From Clusia tigrina (Eukaryota; Arthropoda; Insecta; Diptera; Clusiidae), in assembly GCA_920105625.2 (NCBI GenBank), contig OV050033.1, forward strand, positions 90,584,280-90,648,279: a DNA stretch of 64,000 nucleotides, written 5' to 3'. Each line of letters opens with the position of its first letter. Positions within the stretch are counted from its first letter, which is position 1. A program made the position numbers and the translations under genes. This document shows positions 25,277 through 37,038 of this stretch, one piece after another. Under the pieces are notes generated by a model. That model searched no databases. It was given only the letters and a program-made list of their open reading frames with translations, and was not told the origin of the DNA.

Positions 25277-27825
25277 CTCGAGCCTCTTGTCAATTTAAGC
25301 TATCGCTCAAAGCTATGCTACCACCCTTGAGTCCCAAATCAAACACTGATAAATATTCAAATGGCCCTAACTTCTATACGTTACATCCTACACCTATCAA
25401 AGTTTGCAACATACAAATGCTTGTAACTTTTTACTGGAGCGTCATAAAACCTTGAAATTTTGTAACAATAAAGTACTCGAGCCTCTTGTCAAATTAAGCT
25501 ATCGCTCAAAGCTATGCTACCCTTGAGTCCCAAATCAAACACTGATAAAACTTTAAATGGCCCTAACTTCTATATGGTACGTCCTACACCTATCAAAGTT
25601 TGCAATATACAAATGCTTGCAACTTTTTACTGGAGCGTCATAAAACCTTGAAATTTTGTAACAATAAAGTACTCGAGCCTCTTGTCAATTTAAGCTATCG
25701 CTCAAAGCTATGCTACCCTTGAATCCCAAATCAAACACTGATAAACCTTCATATGGCCCTAACTTCTATACGGTACGTCCTACACCTATCAAAGTTTCCA
25801 ACATACGAATGCTCGTAACTTTTTACTGGAGCGTCATAAAACCTTGAAAATTTGTAACAATAAAGTACTCGAGCCTCTTGTCAATTTAAGCTATCGCTCA
25901 AAGCTATGCTACCCTTGAGTCCCACATCAAACACTGATAAAACTTCAAATGCCCCTAACTTCTATACGGTACGTCCTACACCTATCAAAGTTTGCAACAT
26001 GAAATGCTTGTATCTTTTTACTGGAGCGTCATAAAACCTTGAAATTTTGTAACAATAAAGTACTCGAGCCTCTTGTCAAATTAAGCTATCGCTCAAAGCT
26101 ATGCTACCCTTGAGTCCAAAATCAAACACTGATAAAACTTCAAATGGCCCTAACTTCTATACGGTACGTCCTACACCTATCAAAGTTTGCAACATACAAA
26201 TGCTTGTAACTTTTTACTGGAGCGTCATAAAACCTTAAAATTTTGTAACAATAAAGTACTCGAGCCTCTTGTCAATTTAAGATATCGCTCAAAGCTATGC
26301 TACCCTTGAGTCCCAAATCAAACACTGACAAAACTTCAAATGGCCCTAACTTCTATACGATGCATCCTATACCTATCAAAGTTTGCAACATACAAATGCT
26401 TGCAACTTTTTACAGGTGCGTCATAAAACCTTGAAATTTTGTAACAATAAAGTACTCGAGCCTCTTGTCAATTTAAGCTATCGCTCAAAGCTATGTTACC
26501 CTTGAGTCCCAAATGAAACATGGATAAAACTTCAAAAGGCCCTAACTTCTATACGGTACGTCTTACACCTATCAAAGTTTGCAACATACAAATGCTTGTA
26601 ACTTTTTACTGGAGCGTCATAAAACCTTAAAATTTTGTAACAATAAAGTACTCAAGCCTCTTGTCAATTTAAGATATCGCTCAAAGCTATGCTACCCTTG
26701 AGTCCCAAATCAAACACTGACAAAACTTCAAATGGCCCTAACTTCTATACGATGCATCCTATACCTATCAAAGTTTGCAACATACAAATGCTTGCAACTT
26801 TTTACTGGAGCGTCATAAAACCTTGAAATTTTGTAACAATAAAGTACTCGAGCCTCTTGTCAATTTAAGCTATCGCTCAAAGCTATGCTACCCTTGAATC
26901 CCAAATCAAACACTGATAAACCTTCAAATGGCCCTAACTTCTATACGGTACGTCCTACACCTATCAAAGTTTCCAACATACAAATGCTCGTAACTTTTTA
27001 CTGGAGCGTCATAAAACCTTGAAAATTTGTAACAATAAAGTACTCGAGCCTCTTGTCAATTTAAGCTATCGCTCAAAGCTATGCTACCCTTGAGTCCCAC
27101 ATCAAACACTGATAAAACTTCAAATGCCCCTAACTTCTATACGGTACGTCCTACACCTATCAAAGTTTGCAACATGAAATGCTTGTATCTTTTTACTGGA
27201 GCGTCATAAAACCTTGAAATTTTGTAACAATAAAGTACTCGAGCCTCTTGTCAAATTAAGCTATCGCTCAAAGCTATGCTACCCTTGAGTCCTAAATCAA
27301 ACACTGATAAAACTTCAAATGGCCCTAACTTCTATACGGTACGTCCTACACCTATCAAAGTTTGCAACATACAAATGCTTGTAACTTTTTACTGGAGCGT
27401 CATAAAACCTTAAAATTTTGTAACAATAAAGTACTCGAGCCTCTTGTCAATTTAAGATATCGCTCAAAGCTATGCTACCCTTGAGTCCCAAATCAAACAC
27501 TGACAAAACTTCAAATGGCCTGAACTTCTATACGATGCATCCTATACCTATCAAAGTTTGCAACATACAAATGCTTGCAACTTTTTACAGTTGCGTCATA
27601 AAACCTTGAAATTTTGTAACAATAAAGTACTCGAGCCTCTTGTCAATTTAAGCTATCGCTCAAAGCTATGTTACCCTTGAGTCCCAAATGAAACATGGAT
27701 AAAACTTCAAAAGGCCCTAACTTCTATACGGTACGTCTTACACCTATCAAAGTTTGCAACATACAAATGCTTGCAACTTTTTACTGGTGCGTTATAAAAC
27801 CTTGAAATTTTGTAACAATAAAGTA
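25277..27825 (+). repeat. ACC-insertion HOR, 13-monomer version, copy 1 (2,549 bp)
   Basis: Same slot order as the 8-mer but expanded: the segment from GAATCCC through GTTACCC is passed twice, the second time preceded by the CTCAAG monomer at 26651. Two ATGAAATGC deletions and one ACC insertion account for 2,549 bp. Private changes include CATATGGCC and ACGAATGCTCG near 25.75-25.81 kb and TACAGTTGCG near 27.59 kb. Confidence 0.92.
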
Positions 27826-30375
27826 CTCGAGCCTCTTGTCAATTTAAGCTATCGCTCAAAGCTATGCTACCACCCTTGAGTCCCAAATCAAACACTGATA
27901 AATATTCAAATGGCCCTAACTTCTATACGTTACATCCTACACCTATCAAAGTTTGCAACATACAAATGCTTGTAACTTTTTACTGGAGCGTCATAAAACC
28001 TTGAAATTTTGTAACAATAAAGTACTCGAGCCTCTTGTCAAATTAAGCTATCGCTCAAAGCTATGCTACCCTTGAGTCCCAAATCAAACACTGATAAAAC
28101 TTTAAATGGCCCTAACTTCTATATGGTACGTCCTACACCTATCAAAGTTTGCAATATACAAATGCTTGCAACTTTTTACTGGAGCGTCATAAAACCTTGA
28201 AATTTTGTAACAATAAAGTACTCGAGCCTCTTGTCAATTTAAGCTATCGCTCAAAGCTATGCTACCCTTGAATCCCAAATCAAACACTGATAAACCTTCA
28301 AATGGCCCTAACTTCTATACGGTACGTCCTACACCTATCAAAGTTTCCAACATACAAATGCTCGTAACTTTTTACTGGAGCGTCATAAAACCTTAAAATT
28401 TTGTAACAATAAAGTACTCGAGCCTCTTGTCAATTTAAGATATCGCTCAAAGCTATGCTACCCTTGAGTCCCAAATCAAACACTGACAAAACTTCAAATG
28501 GCCCTAACTTCTATACGATGCATCCTATACCTATCAAAGTTTGCAACATACAAATGCTTGCAACTTTTTACAGGTGCGTCATAAAACCTTGAAATTTTGT
28601 AACAATAAAGTACTCGAGCCTCTTGTCAAATTAAGCTATCGCTCAAAGCTATGCTACCCTTGAGTCCAAAATCAAACACTGATAAAACTTCAAATGGCCC
28701 TAACTTCTATACGGTACGTCCTACACCTATCAAAGTTTGCAACATACAAATGCTTGTAACTTTTTACTGGAGCGTCATAAAACCTTAAAATTTTGTAACA
28801 ATAAAGTACTCGAGCCTCTTGTCAATTTAAGATATCGCTCAAAGCTATGCTACCCTTGAGTCCCAAATCAAACACTGACAAAACTTCAAATGGCCCTAAC
28901 TTCTATACGATGCATCCTATACCTATCAAAGTTTGCAACATACAAATGCTTGCAACTTTTTACAGGTGCGTCATAAAACCTTGAAATTTTGTAACAATAA
29001 AGTACTCGAGCCTCTTGTCAATTTAAGCTATCGCTCAAAGCTATGTTACCCTTGAGTCCCAAATGAAACATGTATAAAACTTCAAAAGGCCCTAACTTCT
29101 ATACGGTACGTCTTACACCTATCAAAGTTTGCAACATACAAATGCTTGTAACTTTTTACTGGAGCGTCATAAAACCTTAAAATTTTGTAACAATAAAGTA
29201 CTCAAGCCTCTTGTCAATTTAAGATATCGCTCAAAGCTATGCTACCCTTGAGTCCCAAATCAAACACTGACAAAACTTCAAATGGCCCTAACTTCTATAC
29301 GATGCATCCTATACCTATCAAAGTTTGCAACATACAAATGCTTGCAACTTTTTACTGGAGCGTCATAAAACCTTGAAATTTTGTAACAATAAAGTACTCG
29401 AGCCTCTTGTCAATTTAAGCTATCGCTCAAAGGTATGCTACCCTTGAATCCCAAATCAAACACTGATAAACCTTCAAATGGCCCTAACTTCTATACGGTA
29501 CGTCCTACACCTATCAAAGTTTCCAACATACAAATGCTCGTAACTTTTTACTGGAGCGTCATAAAACCTTGAAAATTTGTAACAATAAAGTACTCGAGCC
29601 TCTTGTCAATTTAAGCTATCGCTCAAAGCTATGCTACCCTTGAGTCCCAAATCAAACACTGATAAAACTTCAAATGCCCCTAACTTCTATACGGTACGTC
29701 CTACACCTATCAAAGTTTGCAACATGAAATGCTTGTATCTTTTTACTGGAGCGTCATAAAACCTTGAAATTTTGTAACAATAAAGTACTCGAGCCTCTTG
29801 TCAAATTAAGCTATCGCTCAAAGCTATGCTACCCTTGAGTCCTAAATCAAACACTGATAAAACTTCAAATGGCCCTAACTTCTATACGGTACGTCCTACA
29901 CCTATCAAAGTTTGCAACATACAAATGCTTGTAACTTTTTACTGGAGCGTCATAAAACCTTAAAATTTTGTAACAATAAAGTACTCGAGCCTCTTGTCAA
30001 TTTAAGATATCGCTCAAAGCTATGCTACCCTTGAGTCCCAAATCAAACACTGACAAAACTTCAAATGGCCTGAACTTCTATACGATGCATCCTATACCTA
30101 TCAAAGTTTGCAACATACAAATGCTTGCAACTTTTTACAGGTGCGCCATAAAACCTTGAAATTTTGTAACAATAAAGTACTCGAGCCTCTTGTCAATTTA
30201 AGCTATCGCTCAAAGCTATGTTACCCTTGAGTCCCAAATGAAACATGGATAAAACTTCAAAAGGCCCTAACTTCTATACGGTACGTCTTACACCTATCAA
30301 AGTTTGCAACATACAAATGCTTGCAACTTTTTACTGGTGCGTTATAAAACCTTGAAATTTTGTAACAATAAAGTA
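27826..30375 (+). repeat. ACC-insertion HOR, 13-monomer version, copy 2 (2,550 bp)
   Basis: Tandem copy of the preceding 13-mer (CTACCACCC at 27867; CTCAAG at 29201, 2,550 bp after 26651). One slot differs: where copy 1 has CCCACATC/ATGCCCC/ATGAAATGC, this copy has an AGATATC/CGATGCATCC/TACAGG monomer, so it keeps one more base. The later ATGCCCC monomer has CCCAAATC instead of CCCACATC. A private AAGGTATGC (near 29430) is shared with the next unit. Confidence 0.92.
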
Positions 30376-32141
30376 CTCGAGCCTCTTGTCAATTTAAGCT
30401 ATCGCTCAAAGCTATGCTACCACCCTTGAGTCCCAAATCAAACACTGATAAATATTCAAATGGCCCTAACTTCTATACGTTACATCCTACACCTATCAAA
30501 GTTTGCAACATACAAATGCTTGTAACTTTTTACTGGAGCGTCATAAAACCTTGAAATTTTGTAACAATAAAGTACTCGAGCCTCTTGTCAAATTAAGCTA
30601 TCGCTCAAAGCTATGCTACCCTTGAGTCCCAAATCAAACACTGATAAAACTTTAAATGGCCCTAACTTCTATATGGTACGTCCTACACCTATCAAAGTTT
30701 GCAATATACAAATGCTTGCAACTTTTTACTGGAGCGTCATAAAACCTTGAAATTTTGTAACAATAAAGTACTCGAGCCTCTTGTCAATTTAAGCTATCGC
30801 TCAAAGCTATGCTACCCTTGAATCCCAAATCAAACACTGATAAACCTTCAAATGGCCCTAACTTCTATACGGTACGTCCTACACCTATCAAAGTTTCCAA
30901 CATACAAATGCTCGTAACTTTTTACTGGAGCGTCATAAAACCTTGAAAATTTGTAACAATAAAGTACTCGAGCCTCTTGTCAATTTAAGCTATCGCTCAA
31001 AGCTATGCTACCCTTGAGTCCCAAATCAAACACTGACAAAACTTCAAATGGCCCTAACTTCTATACGATGCATCCTATACCTATCAAAGTTTGCAACATA
31101 CAAATGCTTGCAACTTTTTACTGGAGCGTCATAAAACCTTGAAATTTTGTAACAATAAAGTACTCGAGCCTCTTGTCAATTTAAGCTATCGCTCAAAGGT
31201 ATGCTACCCTTGAATCCCAAATCAAACACTGATAAACCTTCAAATGGCCCTAACTTCTATACGGTACGTCCTACACCTATCAAAGTTTCCAACATACAAA
31301 TGCTCGTAACTTTTTACTGGAGCGTCATAAAACCTTGAAAATTTGTAACAATAAAGTACTCGAGCCTCTTGTCAATTTAAGCTATCGCTCAAAGCTATGC
31401 TACCCTTGAGTCCCACATCAAACACTGATAAAACTTCAAATGCCCCTAACTTCTATACGGTACGTCCTACACCTATCAAAGTTTGCAACATGAAATGCTT
31501 GTATCTTTTTACTGGAGCGTCATAAAACCTTGAAATTTTGTAACAATAAAGTACTCGAGCCTCTTGTCAAATTAAGCTATCGCTCAAAGCTATGCTACCC
31601 TTGAGTCCTAAATCAAACACTGATAAAACTTCAAATGGCCCTAACTTCTATACGGTACGTCCTACACCTATCAAAGTTTGCAACATACAAATGCTTGTAA
31701 CTTTTTACTGGAGCGTCATAAAACCTTAAAATTTTGTAACAATAAAGTACTCGAGCCTCTTGTCAATTTAAGATATCGCTCAAAGCTATGCTACCCTTGA
31801 GTCCCAAATCAAACACTGACAAAACTTCAAATGGCCTGAACTTCTATACGATGCATCCTATACCTATCAAAGTTTGCAACATACAAATGCTTGCAACTTT
31901 TTACAGGTGCGTCATAAAACCTTGAAATTTTGTAACAATAAAGTACTCGAGCCTCTTGTCAATTTAAGCTATCGCTCAAAGCTATGTTACCCTTGAGTCC
32001 CAAATGAAACATGGATAAAACTTCAAAAGGCCCTAACTTCTATACGGTACGTCTTACACCTATCAAAGTTTGCAACATACAAATGCTTGCAACTTTTTAC
32101 TGGTGCGTTATAAAACCTTGAAATTTTGTAACAATAAAGTA
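30376..32141 (+). repeat. ACC-insertion HOR, 9-monomer version (1,766 bp)
   Basis: Starts CTACCACCC at 30417. It lacks the CTCAAG monomer. Its fourth slot is a hybrid: C begins with ordinary TAAGCTATCGC but continues with ACTGACAAAAC and CGATGCATCC, which elsewhere follow AGATATC. The fifth has AAGGTATGC (near 31197), the variant also seen near 29430, pointing to recent exchange with the previous unit. Length is 9x196 +3 -1. Confidence 0.9.
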
Positions 32142-34299
32142 CTCGAGCCTCTTGTCAATTTAAGCTATCGCTCAAAGCTATGCTACCACCCTTGAGTCCC
32201 AAATCAAACACTGATAAATATTCAAATGGCCCTAACTTCTATACGTTACATCCTACACCTATCAAAGTTTGCAACATACAAATGCTTGTAACTTTTTACT
32301 GGAGGGTCATAAAACCTTGAAATTTTGTAACAATAAAGTACTCGAGCCTCTTGTCAAATTAAGCTATCGCTCAAAGCTATGCTACCCTTGAGTCCCAAAT
32401 CAAACACTGATAAAACTTTAAATGGCCCTAACTTCTATATGGTACGTCCTACACCTATCAAAGTTTGCAATATACAAATGCTTGCAACTTTTTACTGGAG
32501 CGTCATAAAACCTTGAAATTTTGTAACAATAAAGTACTCGAGCCTCTTGTCAATTTAAGCTATCGCTCAAAGCTATGCTACCCTTGAATCCCAAATCAAA
32601 CACTGATAAACCTTCAAATGGCCCTAACTTCTATACGGTACGTCCTACACCTATCAAAGTTTCCAACATACAAATGCTCGTAACTTTTTACTGGAGCGTC
32701 ATAAAACCTTGAAAATTTGTAACAATAAAGTACTCGAGCCTCTTGTCAATTTAAGCTATCGCTCAAAGCTATGCTACCCTTGAGTCCCACATCAAACACT
32801 GATAAAACTTCAAATGGCCCTAACTTCTATACGGTACGTCCTACACCTATCAAAGTTTGCAACATGAAATGCTTGTATCTTTTTACTGGAGCGTCATAAA
32901 ACCTTGAAATTTTGTAACAATAAAGTACTCGAGCCTCTTGTCAAATTAAGCTATCGCTCAAAGCTATGCTACCCTTGAGTCCAAAATCAAACACTGATAA
33001 AACTTCAAATGGCCCTAACTTCTATACGGTACGTCCTACACCTATCAAAGTTTGCAACATACAAATGCTTGTAACTTTTTACTGGAGCGTCATAAAACCT
33101 TAAAATTTTGTAACAATAAAGTACTCGAGCCTCTTGTCAATTTAAGATATCGCTCAAAGCTATGCTACCCTTGAGTCCCAAATCAAACACTGACAAAACT
33201 TCAAATGGCCCTAACTTCTATACGATGCATCCTATACCTATCAAAGTTTGCAACATACAAATGCTTGCAACTTTTTACAGGTGCGTCATAAAACCTTGAA
33301 ATTTTGTAACAATAAAGTACTCGAGCCTCTTGTCAATTTAAGCTATCGCTCAAAGCTATGTTACCCTTGAGTCCCAAATGAAACATGGATAAAACTTCAA
33401 AAGGCCCTAACTTCTATACGGTACGTCTTACACCTATCAAAGTTTGCAACATACAAATGCTTGTAACTTTTTACTGGAGCGTCATAAAACCTTAAAATTT
33501 TGTAACAATAAAGTACTCAAGCCTCTTGTCAATTTAAGATATCGCTCAAAGCTATGCTACCCTTGAGTCCCAAATCAAGCACTGACAAAACTTCAAATGG
33601 CCCTAACTTCTATACGATGCATCCTATACCTATCAAAGTTTGCAACATACAAATGCTTGCAACTTTTTACTGGAGCGTCATAAAACCTTGAAATTTTGTA
33701 ACAATAAAGTACTCGAGCCTCTTGTCAATTTAAGCTATCGCTCAAAGCTATGCTACCCTTGAATCCCAAATCAAACACTGATAAACCTTCAAATGGCCCT
33801 AACTTCTATACGGTACGTCCTACACCTATCAAAGTTTCCAACATACAAATGCTCGTAACTTTTTACTGGAGCGTCATAAAACCTTGAAAATTTGTAACAA
33901 TAAAGTACTCGAGCCTCTTGTCAATTTAAGATATCGCTCAAAGCTATGCTACCCTTGAGTCCCAAATCAAACACTGACAAAACTTCAAATGGCCTGAACT
34001 TCTATACGATGCATCCTATACCTATCAAAGTTTGCAACATACAAATGCTTGGAACTTTTTACAGGTGCGTCATAAAACCTTGAAATTTTGTAACAATAAA
34101 GTACTCGAGCCTCTTGTCAATTTAAGCTATCGCTCAAAGCTATGTTACCCTTGAGTCCCAAATGAAACATGGATAAACCTTCAAAAGGCCCTAACTTCTA
34201 TACGGTACGTCTTACACCTATCAAAGTTTGCAACATACAAATGCTTGCAACTTTTTACTGGTGCGTTATAAAACCTTGAAATTTTGTAACAATAAAGTA
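32142..34299 (+). repeat. ACC-insertion HOR, 11-monomer version (2,158 bp)
   Basis: Starts CTACCACCC at 32183 and contains the CTCAAG monomer at 33516. Length is 11x196 +3 -1. It combines slots of the 8-mer and 13-mer versions. Private changes include GAGGGTCAT near 32303, CAAGCACTG near 33578 and GCTTGGAAC near 34048. Confidence 0.9.
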
Positions 34300-34770
34300 C
34301 TCGAGCCTCTTGTCAATTTAAGCTATCGCTCAAAGCTATGCTACCACCCTTGAGTCCCAAATCAAACACTGATAAATATTCAAATGGCCCTAACTTCTAT
34401 ACGTTACATCCTACACCTATCAAAGTTTGCAACATACAAATGCTTGTAACTTTTTACTGGAGCGTCATAAAACCTTGAAATTTTGTAACAATAAAGTACT
34501 CGAGCCTCTTGTCAAATTAAGCTATCGCTCAAAGCTATGCTACCCTTGAGTCCCAAATCAAACACTGATAAAACTTTAAATGGCCCTAACTTCTATATGG
34601 TACGTCCTACACCTATCAAAGTTTGCAATATACAAATGCTTGCAACTTTTTACTGGAGCGTCATAAAACCTTGAAATTTTGTAACAATAAAGTACTCGAG
34701 CCTCTTGTCAATTTAAGCTATCGCTCAAAGCTATGCTACCCTTGAATCCCAAATCAAACACTGATAAACC
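34300..34770 (+). repeat. Start of a sixth ACC-insertion HOR unit
   Basis: CTACCACCC at 34341, then the TTTAAATGG/ATATGGTACG/GCAATAT monomer and the start of the GAATCCC/GATAAACC monomer. The unit continues into the large duplication that follows: GTTTCCAAC, CCCACATC/ATGCCCC, GTCCAAAATC and AGATATC to about 35.4 kb. Confidence 0.85.
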
Positions 34771-36926
34771 TTCAAATGGCCCTAACTTCTATACGGTACG
34801 TCCTACACCTATCAAAGTTTCCAACATACAAATGCTCGTAACTTTTTACTGGAGCGTCATAAAACCTTGAAAATTTGTAACAATAAAGTACTCGAGCCTC
34901 TTGTCAATTTAAGCTATCGCTCAAAGCTATGCTACCCTTGAGTCCCACATCAAACACTGATAAAACTTCAAATGCCCCTAACTTCTATACGGTACGTCCT
35001 ACACCTATCAAAGTTTGCAACATGAAATGCTTGTATCTTTTTACTGGAGCGTCATAAAACCTTGAAATTTTGTAACAATAAAGTACTCGAGCCTCTTGTC
35101 AAATTAAGCTATCGCTCAAAGCTATGCTACCCTTGAGTCCAAAATCAAACACTGATAAAACTTCAAATGGCCCTAACTTCTATACGGTACGTCCTAAACC
35201 TATCAAAGTTTGCAACATACAAATGCTTGTAACTTTTTACTGGAGCGTCATAAAACCTTAAAATTTTGTAACAATAAAGTACTCGAGCCTCTTGTCAATT
35301 TAAGATATCGCTCAAAGCTATGCTACCCTTGAGTCCCAAATCAAACACTGACAAAACTTCAAATGGCCCTAGCTTCTATACGATGCATCCTATACCTATC
35401 AAAGTTTGCAACATACAAATGCTTGCAACTTTTTACTGGAGCGTCATAAAACCTTGAAATTTTGTAACAATAAAGTACTCGAGCCTCTTGTCAATTTAAG
35501 CTATCGCTCAAAGCTATGCTACCCTTGAGTCCCAAATCAAACACGGATAAATCTTCAAATGGCCCTAACTTCTATACGGTACGTCCTACACCTATCAAAG
35601 TTTGCAACATACAAATGCCTGTAACTTTTTACTGGAGCGTCATAGAACCTTGAAATTTTGTAACAATAAAGTACTCGAGCCTCTTGTTAATTTAAGTTAT
35701 CGCTCAAAGCTATGCTACCCTTGAGTCCCAAATCAAACACTAATAAAACTTCAAATGGCCCTAACTTCTATACGGTACGTCATTCACCTATCAAAGTTTG
35801 CAACATACAAATACTTGTAACTTTTTACTGGAGCGTCATAAAACCTTGAAATTTTGTAACAATAAAGTACTCGAGCCTCTTGTTAATTTAAGCTATCGCT
35901 CAAAGCTATGCTACCCTTGAGTTCCAAATCAAACACTGATAAATCTTCAAATGGCCCTAACTTCTATACGGTACGTCCTACACCTATCAAAGTTTGCAAC
36001 ATACAAATGCTTGCAACTTTTTACAGGAGCGTCATAAAACCTTGAAATTTTGTAACAATAAAGTACTCGAGCCTCTTGTCAATTTAAGCTATCGCTCAAA
36101 GCTATGTTACCATTGAGTCCCAAATGAAACGTGGATAAAACTTCAAATGGCCCTAACTTCTATACGGTACTTCTTACACCTATCAAAGTTTGCAACATAC
36201 AAATGCTTGTAACTTTTTACTGGAGCGTCAAAAAACCTTGAAATTTTGTAACAATAAAGTACTCGAGCCTCTTGTCAATTTAAGCTATCGCTCGAAGCTT
36301 TGCTACCCTTGAGTCCCAAATCAAACACTGATAAATCTTCAAATGGCCCTAACTTCTATACGGTACGTCCTACACCTATCAAAGTTTGCAACATACAAAT
36401 GCTTGCAACTTTTTACTGGAGCGTCAAAAAACCTTGAAATTTTGTAACAATAAAGTACTGGAGCCTCTTGGCAATTTAAGCTATCGCTCAAAGCTATGTT
36501 ACCCTTGAGTCCCAAATCAAACACTGATAAAGCTTCAAATGGCCCTAACTTCTATACGGTACGTCCTACACCTATCAACGTTTGCAACATACAAATGCTT
36601 ACAACTTTTTACTGGAGCGTCATAAAACCTTGAAATTTTGTAACAATAAAGTACTCGAGCCTCCTGTCAATTTAAGCTATCGCTCAAAGCTATGCTACCC
36701 TTGAGTCCCAAATCAAACACTGATAAATCTTCAAATGGCCCTAACTTCTATACGTTACATCCTACACCTATCAAAGTTTGCAACATGAAATGCTTGTATA
36801 TTTTTACTGGAGCGTCATAAAACCTTGAAATTTTGTAACAATAAAGTACTCGAGCCTCTTGTCAAATTAAGCTATCGCTCAAAGCTATGCTACCCTTGAG
36901 TCCCAAATCAAACACTGATAAAACTT

Positions 36927-36982
36927 CAAATGGCCCTAACTTCTATACGGTACGTCCTACACCTATCAAAGTTTGCAACATA
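36927..36982 (+). repeat. Subrepeat A of the monomer (56 bp)
   Basis: Monomer bases 79-134. It begins CAAATGGCCCTAACTT and ends TTTGCAACATA. It aligns without gaps to the next 56 bp: both start CAAATG, share AACTT at the same offset, GG..CGTC at offset 23-30, and T.AAA.TTTG.AACA at offset 40-54. I count about 34 matches in 54 positions by hand. This is the most invariant part of the monomer across the window, and several HOR and duplication boundaries fall in it. Confidence 0.85.
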
Positions 36983-37038
36983 CAAATGCTTGTAACTTTT
37001 TACTGGAGCGTCATAAAACCTTGAAATTTTGTAACAAT
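36983..37038 (+). repeat. Subrepeat B of the monomer (56 bp)
   Basis: Monomer bases 135-190, the diverged tandem copy of A. It begins CAAATGCTTG and contains AACTTTTTACTGG, GAGCGTCATAAAACC and GAAATTTTGTAACA. Its second half has A/T tracts centred near monomer positions 168, 179 and 190, close to one helical turn apart, a pattern associated with intrinsic DNA curvature. The CTGGAGCGTCATAAAA stretch is a hot spot of HOR-diagnostic variants: GTCAAAAAACC, GTGCGTTATAAAACC, GAGCATCAT, GAGCTTCAT, TAGAGCGACAT. Confidence 0.85.

Noticed and set aside
36931..36955. CENP-B box-like sequence at ACTTCTATACGGTACG
   Set aside because: The essential spacing and bases of the CENP-B box (TTCG, an A five bases later, then CGGG) are not met in the consensus or in the variants I inspected.
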